Source: Siniperca chuatsi
Lineage: Eukaryota > Chordata > Actinopteri > Centrarchiformes > Sinipercidae
NCBI RefSeq assembly: GCF_020085105.1
Contig: NC_058056.1
Span: forward strand, 13,018,929-13,082,928
Reading direction: 5' to 3'
DNA length: 64,000 bases
Numbering within the stretch: position 1 is the first letter of the stretch; every line of letters starts with the position of its first letter. The position numbers and the translations under genes are program-made. The notes beneath the pieces were generated by a model, which was not told where the DNA came from, made no database searches, and saw nothing but the letters and a program-made list of their open reading frames with translations. Below, one piece after another: positions 1 through 14,400 of the stretch.

Positions 1-2597
<2,597 letters not shown>

Positions 2598-5189
2598 GAT
2601 ATCTTCGATGCTACTTGAAAGGCCTGTTTCTTATTATACCGTCTTACAGGATGGTCCCCAGTGCATGATCCTCTGTATAACACACAAGAGTCCTTTAGAA
2701 AATGGTGCTTTTATCCAACAGGTCCATCCCAACAAGAGGCAGGACCCAGCAGCCAATCAGCTGCAAGGATTCTGGATTCCTGTGGATCATGGATGCATTA
2801 TACGCCCTCTCGGATACATATCTGCATTTTCCTCAGGACTATGGGTAAAAGCAGAAGGGAATTAGGCTACAGAAAGAAAGGGAGGAACGAAATGACTTCA
2901 AGGCTGCAGGACGAAATGCGAAATGCTGAGAATGAAAACTACATTACTGTACAAAAAAGAACCTGGAATCCTACATATTTTAGGAACATTAAAACTACAG
3001 TATTTCACCATTAGACTCATAGTAACAAACACCATTCCTTACTTAAACCATTACAAACTCACTGCAGATGCATCATTGCTTTTATAATTTTTTGTTAAGA
3101 AGTCAGGCCTAATTAAATCGTCTTACTTACCTTTGAAATGCTGCAGGTTTAGAGAATTACCTCAATCTCCTAGAATAAATCAGAAGGCCTATGTATTGCC
3201 TTTCGCTGAATGGTTTACACACACACACACACAGCCAGCTATGATCTCTCAACCACTGGCTCACACGAGTGGATAATTGATCTCCAGATGCTATGGGAAA
3301 CTCATCACACGCAAATCAAAGCCCCCCCCAAACGGCAGCTGGGCGATATGGACCCACTTTGGTCTACAGGTCCTGCACAGCGCTGATCCCACAGCAGCAG
3401 CAGCAGCAAAGGATGCAGAGCAGATTCAATCACAGGGACATTTCCTCGGATACAGAATATGGATCACAAGTGTAAAACTGATATATAATTAACTGATTTT
3501 TGATGAATTACTATCTTATGTATAATAATAATAATAATAATAATAATATAGGCATGCAACCTTCACTAATTAAAACTCATCTGAACACACTGAACACTGA
3601 ATAATGGCTATGGCTGGTATATAAGTCATGTAGGCATTAACTTTAGTGAAATTATGGCAGAACATTTTGGTGTCATGCTGGTTTATTATTGCATTTTGAA
3701 TACAATAAGTGAGATTTTTGCATTTGCATTTTTAATTGCCGTCAGTCTTTGCATGTAGGCCTAATTTTAAAAATGTGAATTTGGTTGCTTTATGACACAA
3801 TTGCAGAAAGAAACAGGATTATGTTGGGTCATGTGCTTATATTAATAGCCCTATTTATTCTAACAATATTAAAGATGCAGTCCATCCTTCCTTCTTGGTG
3901 TTTCAGTGTCAAGCAAAAGAGGGAATGCTCTTCACTATCGTAAAGCCAATTTTGAAATATTTGTGCCAAAATGAAAACCCATGGAATCACATGAGTATAT
4001 GTTGCTTTCCTGTTTGCTTATGATGTAATCTTATGTATGTATCAGTATGAGCTGCTGATTAAGAAGGAGAAAAATATTGCTGCTGCAATTAATGGCTGGG
4101 CAGTTGAAACTAATTAGGGCCTATTTAGTGGAAATTCTATTAATAAAGAAATCAATGTTATTAGGATATGCTAATGACACATCAGCCTGTTGGGATCAAG
4201 TCATTTATTCACATGGAAGGGTGAGTCAGGAAGACCCGTCAATTACAGGCAAGTTACTGCTCCTCCTCACTCCATCATCACTTCTGCTGCAATCTATACA
4301 CGCTTTTTTGCTTGTTTGTTTGTTGATAGTGCAAAACGTCTCCTCTCTGTATGGCTTTTAATAATCCATGTCCTATGAAAATGACTGCGTGCTGATTTAC
4401 ATGCAGAAGAGATGCTGCCTAATAAGGCTCTAGATTAAGGGAAGATTTAGTTCAGTCATTCGTGTAGATTGGGTTGCCCATCAAAGACCAGCATGATCTG
4501 ACGGCTGCAGATTAAAAAGATAACAGCTGTTGGGAAATGTTTTGTTTATCTGCCTCTGCCCCCCCCCCAAAAAAACCTCACATCCTTTCTCTGCTCCCTA
4601 CTCCTGTTCCTTTCGTGGCATTTTTTTTAGACCTAATGTAAAAATTAGGAACAAAGTGTCCTTAAACCTTAGAAATGTTAACAGCCCAGATATGAATAAG
4701 CAGTGATAAACGTATCCAGCCTGTCACCTTCAAACAGGTCAAAAACTGATAAGCAGCTGTAAGCAAAAACCGCCCACTATAATGAATATCAAATCCTGCT
4801 GATGTGACAAGCTTGAAATGCATTTGTGATAATGAATAAACAGACGACTTTGTCTTTGCAGGAAAGTCACAGTAGAACTGGAAATATAACTGAATGCGAT
4901 AACTGATCCCCAGTAGATTTTGCACATATGTACGAGGACAGAAACCTCTTATGCAAGACGCTGCTGTGGTTCAGTCTCTGCAGTGCTGAATCAAGCTGCA
5001 TCCTCGGTGTTGAAACAGGGTGAAGGCAACTTGATGACAGCACACATGTAGAGCCGAGTCAGGGGAAAAACTAAAGCACAGCCAGAGCCTCTGCTTTCCC
5101 AAAGCACTTGCAGGGCGTGATGTGATGCAATGCTTCCCCCCCCAGTACAGAAAGAGTTTGCATGCCCCGCAGCTTTCTCATGGCTCCTC
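2598..5189. other. vsx2 5' flank, noncoding
   Basis: This holds the presumed vsx2 5' UTR and promoter, immediately right of 2597. I cannot place a transcription start. It contains an (AC)n patch near 3221-3232 and a TAA microsatellite at about 3523-3549. The short open frames have no family resemblance and look like chance ORFs. Confidence 0.5.
3523..3549. repeat. (TAA)n microsatellite
   Basis: About nine TAA units in a row. Confidence 0.85.
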
Positions 5190-5340
5190 CACAATGGCAT
5201 GTTTGGTAGCTGCCCGTCGACATTGCTTAATTAGGCGAGGAGTTGATTAATTTGCACTAATTGACAGCTAATTTAAGGACTCGGGGCACATCGGATTGAC
5301 GTTCGTCGGGGCACAGAGGCTATGTGAGGTCAAGGCAACG
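5190..5340. promoter_or_regulatory. Candidate vsx2 enhancer, cluster of homeodomain (TAAT) sites
   Basis: Within about 55 bp there are four TAAT-core sites: TTAATTAG (5228-5235), GATTAATTT (about 5245), ACTAATTGA (about 5257) and GCTAATTTA (about 5268). The flanks are GC-balanced, unlike the surrounding AT-rich repeats. It lies 2.6 kb upstream of the vsx2 start codon. Function is inferred from motif density and position only. Confidence 0.4.
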
Positions 5341-5345
5341 CACTG

Positions 5346-5377
5346 TGGATGGATGGATGGATGATGGATGGATGGAG
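5346..5377. repeat. (ATGG)n microsatellite
   Basis: Interrupted run of GGAT/ATGG units. Confidence 0.85.
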
Positions 5378-5615
5378 GGAGGAGCCCCCACCCCCATATG
5401 GATGACCAGCTCTGCGGGGACTGACCCGTTTCTCGAAGAGGCTGTTTGGCTGCAGAGAGGCTGCGGGTGACAGGCAGTCACCGGTGCGTGCAACATATTG
5501 AGGATGTCAGGTCGCTTACCACGTCAACGCTCGGCTGAATGTTCAGCATCCACAAGTGTCCACATGCAACCAGTCCCAATGACAGCAGCAGCAATGGTTA
5601 ACACTTTATACCTGC

Positions 5616-6060
5616 AGGCTACTATACTACATTGCAGAGGTAAGAACTGTAGTCATTGCACTATATTTATTTGACAGCTATAGTTACTTTACAAATTAAG
5701 AATGTACATAGGCTATAAAACATACGATCCTCTTCCAAAATATCATACATTGTTATAGATTTAACTACCCAACAGTACATAAAAGTTCAAATTAGCTCTA
5801 CCTCGACCAGCTACAACAGTAAAATGCTACTTACACATGCATTAGTAATAATCCCACAATAATAGCTCTATAACACTATAAGGGCAATTTTCCTGCTGAA
5901 CGAGTACTTTTACTTTACGTGCGTAATAGCTAATAATCATTTTACTTGAGTAACATTTTCAATGCAGGACTTTTACTTATAATGGAGCATTTTAGTGTCG
6001 TATTGCTGCTTTTACTTACAGGTTTGATGTTGTTGATCCTTTCTACTTTGTAATAATGCA
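5616..6060 (+). repeat. Dispersed teleost repeat copy
   Basis: The text has the hallmarks of a repeat I recognise from many fish genomes: a segment around CTACATTGCAGAGG, then ACAGCTATAGTTACTTT, then CTACCTCGACCAGCTACAAC, then repeated ACTTTTACTT phrases. A shorter related copy lies at about 36118-36260. The class is not certain. Confidence 0.6.
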
Positions 6061-6104
6061 GTTATGAACGTTTGCAATGAATTAATAAATACTGAGGGGG
6101 GTTT

Positions 6105-6328
6105 CACTTTCTAATAAGCCATCCAGTCTGCAGTTATAAGTTATTAATAAATTGGAGGATAAACACCAACGAGAGGAATTTTACACAACTTGACAGCAAC
6201 CCAAAAGTTTTCCTGTTAATGTCTTTTTACTGATCTACAAAACATTAGTGAGTGCTTTATTAGCCATTAATAAAGCCACTAGTTAGAACTTATAAACACT
6301 TTATAAAGGGTGCCTTATTAGAAAGTGG
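6105..6328. mobile_element. Short inverted-repeat (MITE-like) element
   Basis: The left end reads CACTTTCTAATAAGCC (6105-6120). The right end reads GCCTTATTAGAAAGTGG (6312-6328), its near-exact inverted complement. It is about 224 bp with no coding capacity, consistent with a non-autonomous DNA element. A target duplication was not resolved. Confidence 0.6.
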
Positions 6329-6689
6329 TAGCCTACTTGGTGGTAGGCCCTATGGGAATTTTAGTAGGCCTATGTTCTAATGTAGCTAACGGGGGTGAGG
6401 GGGTCACCTATTGTGATTTTACATAGCCTATGTATGTAAAAAAAATAAAAAATAAAATAAAAATAAAATAAGTTTTTGGACACAGCTAAAATCTAATGTG
6501 CTTTCTGGCCAACGTCTTCCTGCTACCAGGCCATGCTGCGTTCAAGGATCCACAAAGTCCTCGCTCCCTGTCCCATGGCACCGCAGCAGCACACACTGAG
6601 GACGTCACTCTTTCTAAAAACCTGCAGAACTGTGTAGCCTAAATAATCCATATTTTTAGAAAGGGGTGAACCAGGGTCCGCGTGAGAGG

Positions 6690-7000
6690 CAGGGGGTGAA
6701 GCCACTGAGGCAATGGCGGCCTCTGTCCGTGTGAATCGGAAAGACGATTAGGGGCTTATTAGCGGCCTGGGGAGAAGTGTAACTTGTTGGGAGTGAGCGG
6801 CCAGAGCCCCAACGACATCTCCAGCCGAGAACAGTCCGAGGCATTGTCTTACCTAATTATGGCGGATGGACTTCTTTTTGTTTCCCATTCGGCATGCCTG
6901 TCTGATTCTCTTTTTGCCTGGCCGCTAGCTCCGACAAGGCCGAAGTGTGCTAATTAGAAAAGAAATGGTCCTAGTAATTATGTCAACTCTCATTAACGGC
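6690..7000. promoter_or_regulatory. Candidate conserved noncoding element between lin52 and vsx2
   Basis: GC-balanced block with CCTAATTAT (about 6852), CTAATTAG (6950-6957) and GTAATTATG (about 6974) homeodomain-type sites. It sits between the lin52 3' end and vsx2. Regulatory role inferred only. Confidence 0.35.
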
Positions 7001-7260
7001 GATGACAATGAGCAATATTATTTTTACGCAATGTTTTGTGTAGGGGACCCTGCTTCCAATGCTCATTAAATGGAAAACATGCCCCGGTAGCCGGGAAAGC
7101 ACTCTCACGTCGGAGCTCCTTACATGTCCACAGCCGGAGAGGTGCTGCACTTAGTGGAATGAGAGGCATGAAGTTATTGCCCTGAACTAAAGTTAACTGC
7201 TTTGGCTGCAAACTTAATCATTCAAGGGGACTTTAAAGAAAAAGCAATTCGTTTTAAAAC

Positions 7261-7266
7261 TTTATT
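7261..7266 (-). terminator. Probable lin52 polyadenylation signal (AATAAA)
   Basis: TTTATT on the plus strand is AATAAA on the minus strand, 367 nt downstream of the lin52 stop codon. A 3' UTR of about 370-390 nt is reasonable. Other AT-rich candidates lie nearby. Confidence 0.45.
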
Positions 7267-7632
7267 ATACAACTTCACAAATTGCAAAAAATGTAAATCA
7301 TGTTTAAAATAGAAATAAGAAATAAATAGGGAACATTTAATCAAAGCAGATCTACAAGCTAGAGAGAAATTCAGAGGACGTAATAAATCATTTGAAATTT
7401 CCATAAATGTAAAGCCTTCTATCTAGGAGGACAACAGGTGCACTGAGGAGGTTGGAGAGAAGACCTCAGCTGTGGGAGTGAGCATTTTGCTCCCACTTAA
7501 CGGTTTGAGTGCAAAGTCTTTGAACTTTGTTGTGAAGGTCTGAACATGTTCAGAGCATATTATTGGTAAACGCATCAGATTCACCTTGCAGTCCCAAATT
7601 TCCTGTTGCTTGCAAAAAAATCCCCCAACTTG

Positions 7633-10600
7633 TCACTTCTTGGGCCTCTCCAAGATGTTCAGAAACTTCCCCCTGGTCATTTCCCTGGCTGGAAAACAAG
7701 AAGACACAACATCACATATACAAGATCAACCATTTTACAGGGAGTGTGAAAGATCAACATTCTTTGCTTTACACCCTTCCAACAATCTTTGATAAGTTGG
7801 TAAAATCAAAAAATCTCCCAGTCTTACACTTACACCATTTGCCTGCAGCTCTAACCACTTCAGAACTGTTGTTTAGTAATGCAAAGCATGTATTTAATAT
7901 CTACAGTGTCACACTGGGAGGTAATTTATACAAACATCTGTTCATTCAGGACATGGAAAACAACATTAAATGGAGACTAGCTACCAAAGAGTCTTGTGAT
8001 TTCTTGATTGCTGTCTCAATGCAGTGAGGTACAAGTACTCAGACCTACGCATGCATGAAAGTGTGTGTTCGTGTGTATGCAATTCACCAAGATGAGAGAG
8101 AATAGAAGCAAAATGTCTCTATTAACCTCAACTTGTGATTATGGAATATGGCCATGTCTAAAATCAGTGACAAATGACTAGCAAAATAAGAATAAGGGAA
8201 GCACTTTTAAGGCATAACAGCAACATTCATCAAAGCAGTAACAAAGACTAAGCAGTAAATATGGTTATAACAATTAACCCTTTAGGCCAGTGGTACATCA
8301 AACTTGAAAAAATGTTCATATTAAACAATCTGAGAAAGGAAAATCACTCATAGGTTAATACATACAGTACTGTATGAAAACGTATGAGAAGCGGTCACAA
8401 TTAGACATTTTTGCTTAGTTTTAAAAGGACACAAGTCTAAAAGATTGGGAACCACTACTTTAGCTAAAACTCTTGAAACAACAGTCCTCAGAGCTTTTTC
8501 CTTTCTTTCTTTTTTTCTAGTATTTTGCCTCCTCTGGAAGCTGATGCTTGAGGATGGCGATATAGTGGACACTGTACCTACATGAGATGAGACTAGATCT
8601 TCTTCTTGGATTTTGTAGTACAATAAAATGCTATAATTTCCATACTGGCTATTGATTTGATTTTTTCAGAGACCATATCACTAACCCCTGTAAATGAATG
8701 TACCAATAATTATAGTAAAATCAGTTAGCCTACATAACTGACATTATGGTATTGAGTACAGATGTTTCCCAGCTCTGCTCATTTCCCCAAGACCCTGTAG
8801 AGTTCCAGTAACATCTGTGATGCAAGGAAAACGCATTGTTAAAATTGTTAAAGGCCCTACACACCAAGATGTCTGGGTGAGATCCAGTGAACTAGGTTTT
8901 GCAAACGTGTTAACTCCGTGCCATAGACAGTCCTACAACGGAACTGTTCCTGCTGAAGGCCCTTTGTGAAACGGGTCTTCTCTGGGAGAGCAATCATTGC
9001 TGAGGCTTTTCTGTCAAAAAGACAAACACTTGTGTCTCTATGGAGACTGTAGGGACTTCCCTGCAGCATCATCATAAACCCTGGAGACGCACCATCCAGG
9101 TACAGTAATTACTCTTTGTTAAAGATGAGAAGAGGAACGAGCTCTCGACTCCACTGCAGTTTTCATTAGCTGCAAAGGCCTGGTCTGCCTGTGTGCTGGT
9201 GTGAAGGGGCCCCGCCTCCCCTGTACACAGCGGCTCATGAAAAAGCCAGGCCAGTTAGTAATTTCGATGAGTTGCCCAGTGTGGAATGATAATGGTGCAT
9301 CTGGGCGTGGGGGCCACGTCACCTTGAGGTGTCCCTCATTAGGTTAAAGATGATGCTAATTGGAATGGGATGGATTCATTTTGCACTTTGCTGTCTCTTC
9401 AAATCACCCTAAACAAAGTCATTAGGGGACCCCTGGACATGCATAGAGTGCTTTAGATTGAAATGAAGCCATCAAAATTAGGCGAGGGAAAGCAATTACA
9501 TTGGGGTGACCCTAAAGCCGCAAGTGCGTTGATGTCACTTTCTTGTTAGGAGCAGTTACACTAGAACGGTAAAGGGTAGCCGTTAATATTTTGGATTTCT
9601 AAGGTGCCATGCTTCTCTTTCTCGTCATCGCTTTCTCCATCTCTTGATGAGCCCAAACTGAAAAACAGATCAAGGATGGCTGTGCCACTCCTCCTGAGAC
9701 CCCTCGCCCCACTGAGCGTCTCATTAATCACGGTTCAGTTCAGCCTCCCCCTACTCAGATAGAAATATCATTGATATTATCACATTAAAGACCTCATTAA
9801 ACATAAATCAGTGCTCAATTTATGATGTGTGGCTCTCTTTTTAATAAAAGGTGTTGTGATTGGCAAGGTGTAGGTGGGCTCTGTGTCACGCAAGATGACC
9901 TCTAACTAAAGGCATGCATAGTGGGACCATTGAAAGAGCTACAATAGGACTCTTTCAAACGTCATAGTAAAAGCATAGATGTTACTAATAACACAAACAA
10001 TGTCTCCATTCTATTCAAGTGTCCCAGTAAGTCATAAGGGTGTTTCCATCCACCTGTTTTTTTTATCTGCATTTTCCATTTGCACATAAAAATACCTGAA
10101 TGGAAATATTGCAAAAAAGTTTCGACGCATGGCTGAGAAGGAAAAATTTGTGTATTGATAAAAGCAAAATGCGACAAAGTGCAGTGGAAACAGATTGAGC
10201 AAATAAACCATGACGTACATGAAGCATGTGACTTAAATGTCCACTGATGTTTACGCTCCACTGAACAGACTAAAAATAGTCGAAACGAAAACATCAGATC
10301 TGTGTGGAGCGATGACAAGACAGTAAGCTTTCTCAAATTAATACACGAAACAAACATAAATGCCATATTCTTATCACGTTTTCCACATTGTTTTCATTTT
10401 AATTACGTGATCTCATTGCGCCCTCTTCTTCTGCAATGCAAAGAATTATTGCCACCAACAGTTTATCTCGATGCGTCCAACTCCTAATATTTGCATAATG
10501 CTAGTGAATGGAAACATGCATTTATTCGCATTTTCTTTTATCAAAATTATTATTATCTGGAATTTTGTTTAGAAAATGTGCACTACATTTAGATGAAAAC

Positions 10601-11346
10601 CTGGCTAATGTGCGAGTGAGCCAGCATGCAATACCAGGACCCTGAAACTGAAGCAGCTAAATGGAATTCAGCCATCATAAATTTTCTTATTTACACCTGT
10701 GACATGTCAAAATGTCTTCTATGGCCTATGCTAACAGGTAGTAAAAATGTTCAAATGGAATTCTCTTGGAAATGTCTTGGAAAAAAAGGTGATGATAAAT
10801 GTTTTTTCCAATTTCAATTACATGTTTTAACTTTGCTGCACTAGCTTGTTACAGTGCTCTGTTGTATTTCTTTCTACAAGTTATTTTATTTAACGGTCCA
10901 GCGTGTAACATGTAGGAGGAGCTATTGGCAGAAATGGAATACAATATTATATATATATATAAAGTATGTAAGCCAAGTATGTTTTTATTGGTGTATAATC
11001 GCCTGAAAATAAGAATCGTGTGTTTTCATTACCATAGAATAAGCCGTTTTTATCTACAGAGGGAGCGGGTTCCCTTACACGGAGGCCGCCATGTTGCACT
11101 GCCATATTTCTACAGTAGCCCAGAACGGAAAAATCAAACACTGGCTCTAGATAGGGCCTTTCACGTTTTTTGCGAGTTTCGCGGCCACCATAGTTTCTCC
11201 TACACGCTTGGAAGGGGAGGGAGAGGCGACCGGTTAAAACTGGAGGTTATTTTTGCCACAAGTCATTATAAATTTTTGTAAGATGAACTTAAACAGATGA
11301 TGTTAGAAAGCTTCAAAAGCACACGCCCACACACTTGCAGTCTCAC

Positions 11347-11435
<89 letters not shown>

Positions 11436-14400
11436 CGTTGTCATATACAGGGGAGATCAATACTGATTAGGGGGACTTAGAGATTTGTTTAGTTGATTAG
11501 AAAGGTCAATTACTAATTTTGCACTAAGTTAATCAGCATCTTGTTACAACTGCCATCCATACTAAATGACACCTTATGGATTCTGTGGGCCATCTCCTCG
11601 CCCTGTTGATTTGTTGCTATCTAATTATCATTTAGCCCTAACTCGTGTGAGATTCCATCACAGTCTACTAGTAGTTTAGTAAACATGGCCACATCAGCCT
11701 GTATATAATAATTTTACCCATATTAGATGTTCTACATTGCTTGACTGCAATTCATTCGTATCTAAGCAATTTGAAATGATTTTCATCCACAAATAAAGAC
11801 AATATGTAAACAAACAGAGCTTAGCCAGGTTATCATCAGAATGAGGACATGTCGGCAGAGAGGTCAGTATGGAGCAGATAACAGAGCTCCCACACCAGCC
11901 CAGTAATCCTCTGGCTGTAGATCTGGGCCTGATTACTGCTGCTTAGGTAGATTGCAACAATGGCGATTAACCTATATCTGCAAACAGCTAAATATGCCCT
12001 GAGGCTATTTAAAATGTTGCCCTTTTTTAAAATGTAACAGCAAGGACTACAACTACACTGTAGGAAATTATGTGGTGCAACCCAAACATTTCTGCAATTT
12101 TCTGCTCTGCACTGGCATATCATTTTCATTTGGAAAATCCCAGGTGGCTGGAATGTAAATGCAGAGGAAACGCGTGGTGTAACGTCTTACTTTCCCCTCC
12201 TTTACGGTGAGTGATCTGGGTGTCATTGTCACAGCCCACTCCCAGCCCCCACCATGACTCCCCTGTGTATAAAATGAGAGTAATCATCACTTCGGCTCCC
12301 CCGCCCCCTGTCGCCTGCCTCTCTTGAAGACACGCTCCCGGTTAGCCGTTGGACCCCTGTTAGCTCCAAAGACAGATGACCACCTGGGTTAACTGGAGTC
12401 CTGGATCCCAGCCCTGACTGCCCCAATTCACTTTCATTAAGAGTTAAGGGGACTTATCTGACCCTCATTGCCCATCTCTGAGCGCTGCTCAGCTATTACA
12501 GCCTGTAAGCTTTATTTAATGGATTTAACATCCTCTTTCACCGCCCTCCTCTCCGGGGACAAGGGAGACACAGAGGAGATGAAACAGACAAACACACAAG
12601 GAAAGAAACACTTGAAGGCACACATATTCAGCCTACACTCCCCCCCGAGTCTTGCAACACATACACATGATGCTCATGTTTGTGTTCAAAATTCAATTAC
12701 CCACTTATTGATACTTCACAGGGATATTTAAGATGCAGACACGAGCTGTGATTTCCCAGGGGAGCCACTGGTTCCTCTTTATGTCCCAACGAAAGGGCCC
12801 ACTCTTCCTTTCCCTCCTCCTCCTCCAATGCATTTTCGCCTGGCTGACATACACATTCACACACCAAAACAAACACATCTGCACCTCCCAACCCCTGCCC
12901 CAGCCTATGCCTGTTCAAGAGGTGTCCTTATTAATAGGCAATCAGTCAAAAATCATTCATTAAAAAGCCTAAAAGGTTTTACACCCACACTATGATTAGC
13001 TGGGAAAGAAAATCCAATGAATTCCTAATGCCTTTATGGAAATGAGGTGTCATTTCCGATCTGCTCAGGGAGGCGGCAGGCAGGCAGAACTGAGTTGCGG
13101 TGTGTGAATGTGTGTGTGTGTGTGTGTGTTAAGCTCTGCCTGCCTCTGCTTTCACACAGCTCCGACACTGATCCTCCTTAAGATATAGACAGGCTCTATC
13201 AGATACAGCTGCAACCTGCTACACCGAGGAAGGAGACACTCATTTCATCCTGTTGCAAAATGTGTGTGGAACTGCTAAAGATTTTCCAACAATGGACCAT
13301 CAATATAATAGCAGCACTATTACAAAATACCCTGCCCAATAATTAAAAAGATATTATTTCTATGGGAGCCAATTTGAGAGAACTAACCATCCAAGGTTAC
13401 TGAATATTAAGATGATAAAAACTGGCTCAACCATCCTTGATCCTCGTTTCACTTTCCTTACAGCGAAGGTGTCACCTTCAAAGAGACACACCCCAACACT
13501 GCCATTCATCGCAACTATGAGCCCAAAGAGACACAGGGGAGAGGTGAAAAGACGAGCAAAGAGGAGTAGTAGAGCTGAGGAGGAGGAGGAGGAGGAAGGG
13601 TAGTGGCGACGGCAGTGAGGAGGCATCCCCTGTTCCTCATTCAGCGGCTGTCAGCTCAGGCACTTCATAACCGCCCGCCCCGCGGTCAGCCTGCCTGATG
13701 GATTGATGGAGGCACATTAGCGCCAGTGGGGCCCAGTGAATGCAATCATATTCAGCAGCAGCATGCTTCTAATAGGCCAGAGATTGATCCTAAGGGTGGG
13801 GAGGAGGAGGTGGTGGGGAATGCAGGGCCCATTAGGAGCTGTCAGGGCAGGGTGGCCTTCAGCCTCACCTTCACATAGGGAGGCGCAACAGGGGTCAGCC
13901 TGGGTCTACGCTGGGTGGCACCACGGTGGAAGAGAGGTGCTCTGTGGTGCTACATGAGAGACAACAGGTGATCCTACACCTAGAATACACTGAGTGACGC
14001 TGCTTCTACCTACATATCAAAGTTTTGATCATTGTGATATGGTGATATCACATGCATGTTGCATTTTCCTGGGCTTAAAAGCTAAGTGACACATTTTTTG
14101 CAATGTGTTAGATTTTTTATATCTGGGTGAAAAGAACAAAGAAAATTCATGTCCATGGCCCAGACAAGATTTCAGTACCTCAAGATGGCAAAATCTAGTA
14201 CTTGAAAAGGTATAGCCTACTGTATGTCAATATTTTAGAATGATTATCATTGGTGTGTGGCAGTTTTCTCACTGTTATCAGCTCATGAAGCTACCCACCG
14301 ACCACAATAAATTGGAATTTTTTAACGGTGGTGTATATCCTCTTTAGGTTTGGCTTAAGGACCTTTATTAATGTTTTACTATTAATGTGTTTGATTTGAT

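Noticed and set aside
7563..8027. 154-codon plus-strand ORF
   Set aside because: Antisense to the lin52 last exon; it continues into intron and repeat with no domain.
10925..11281. 118-codon plus-strand ORF
   Set aside because: Lies inside a dispersed fish repeat, lacks any domain and has no neighbouring splice-compatible exons.
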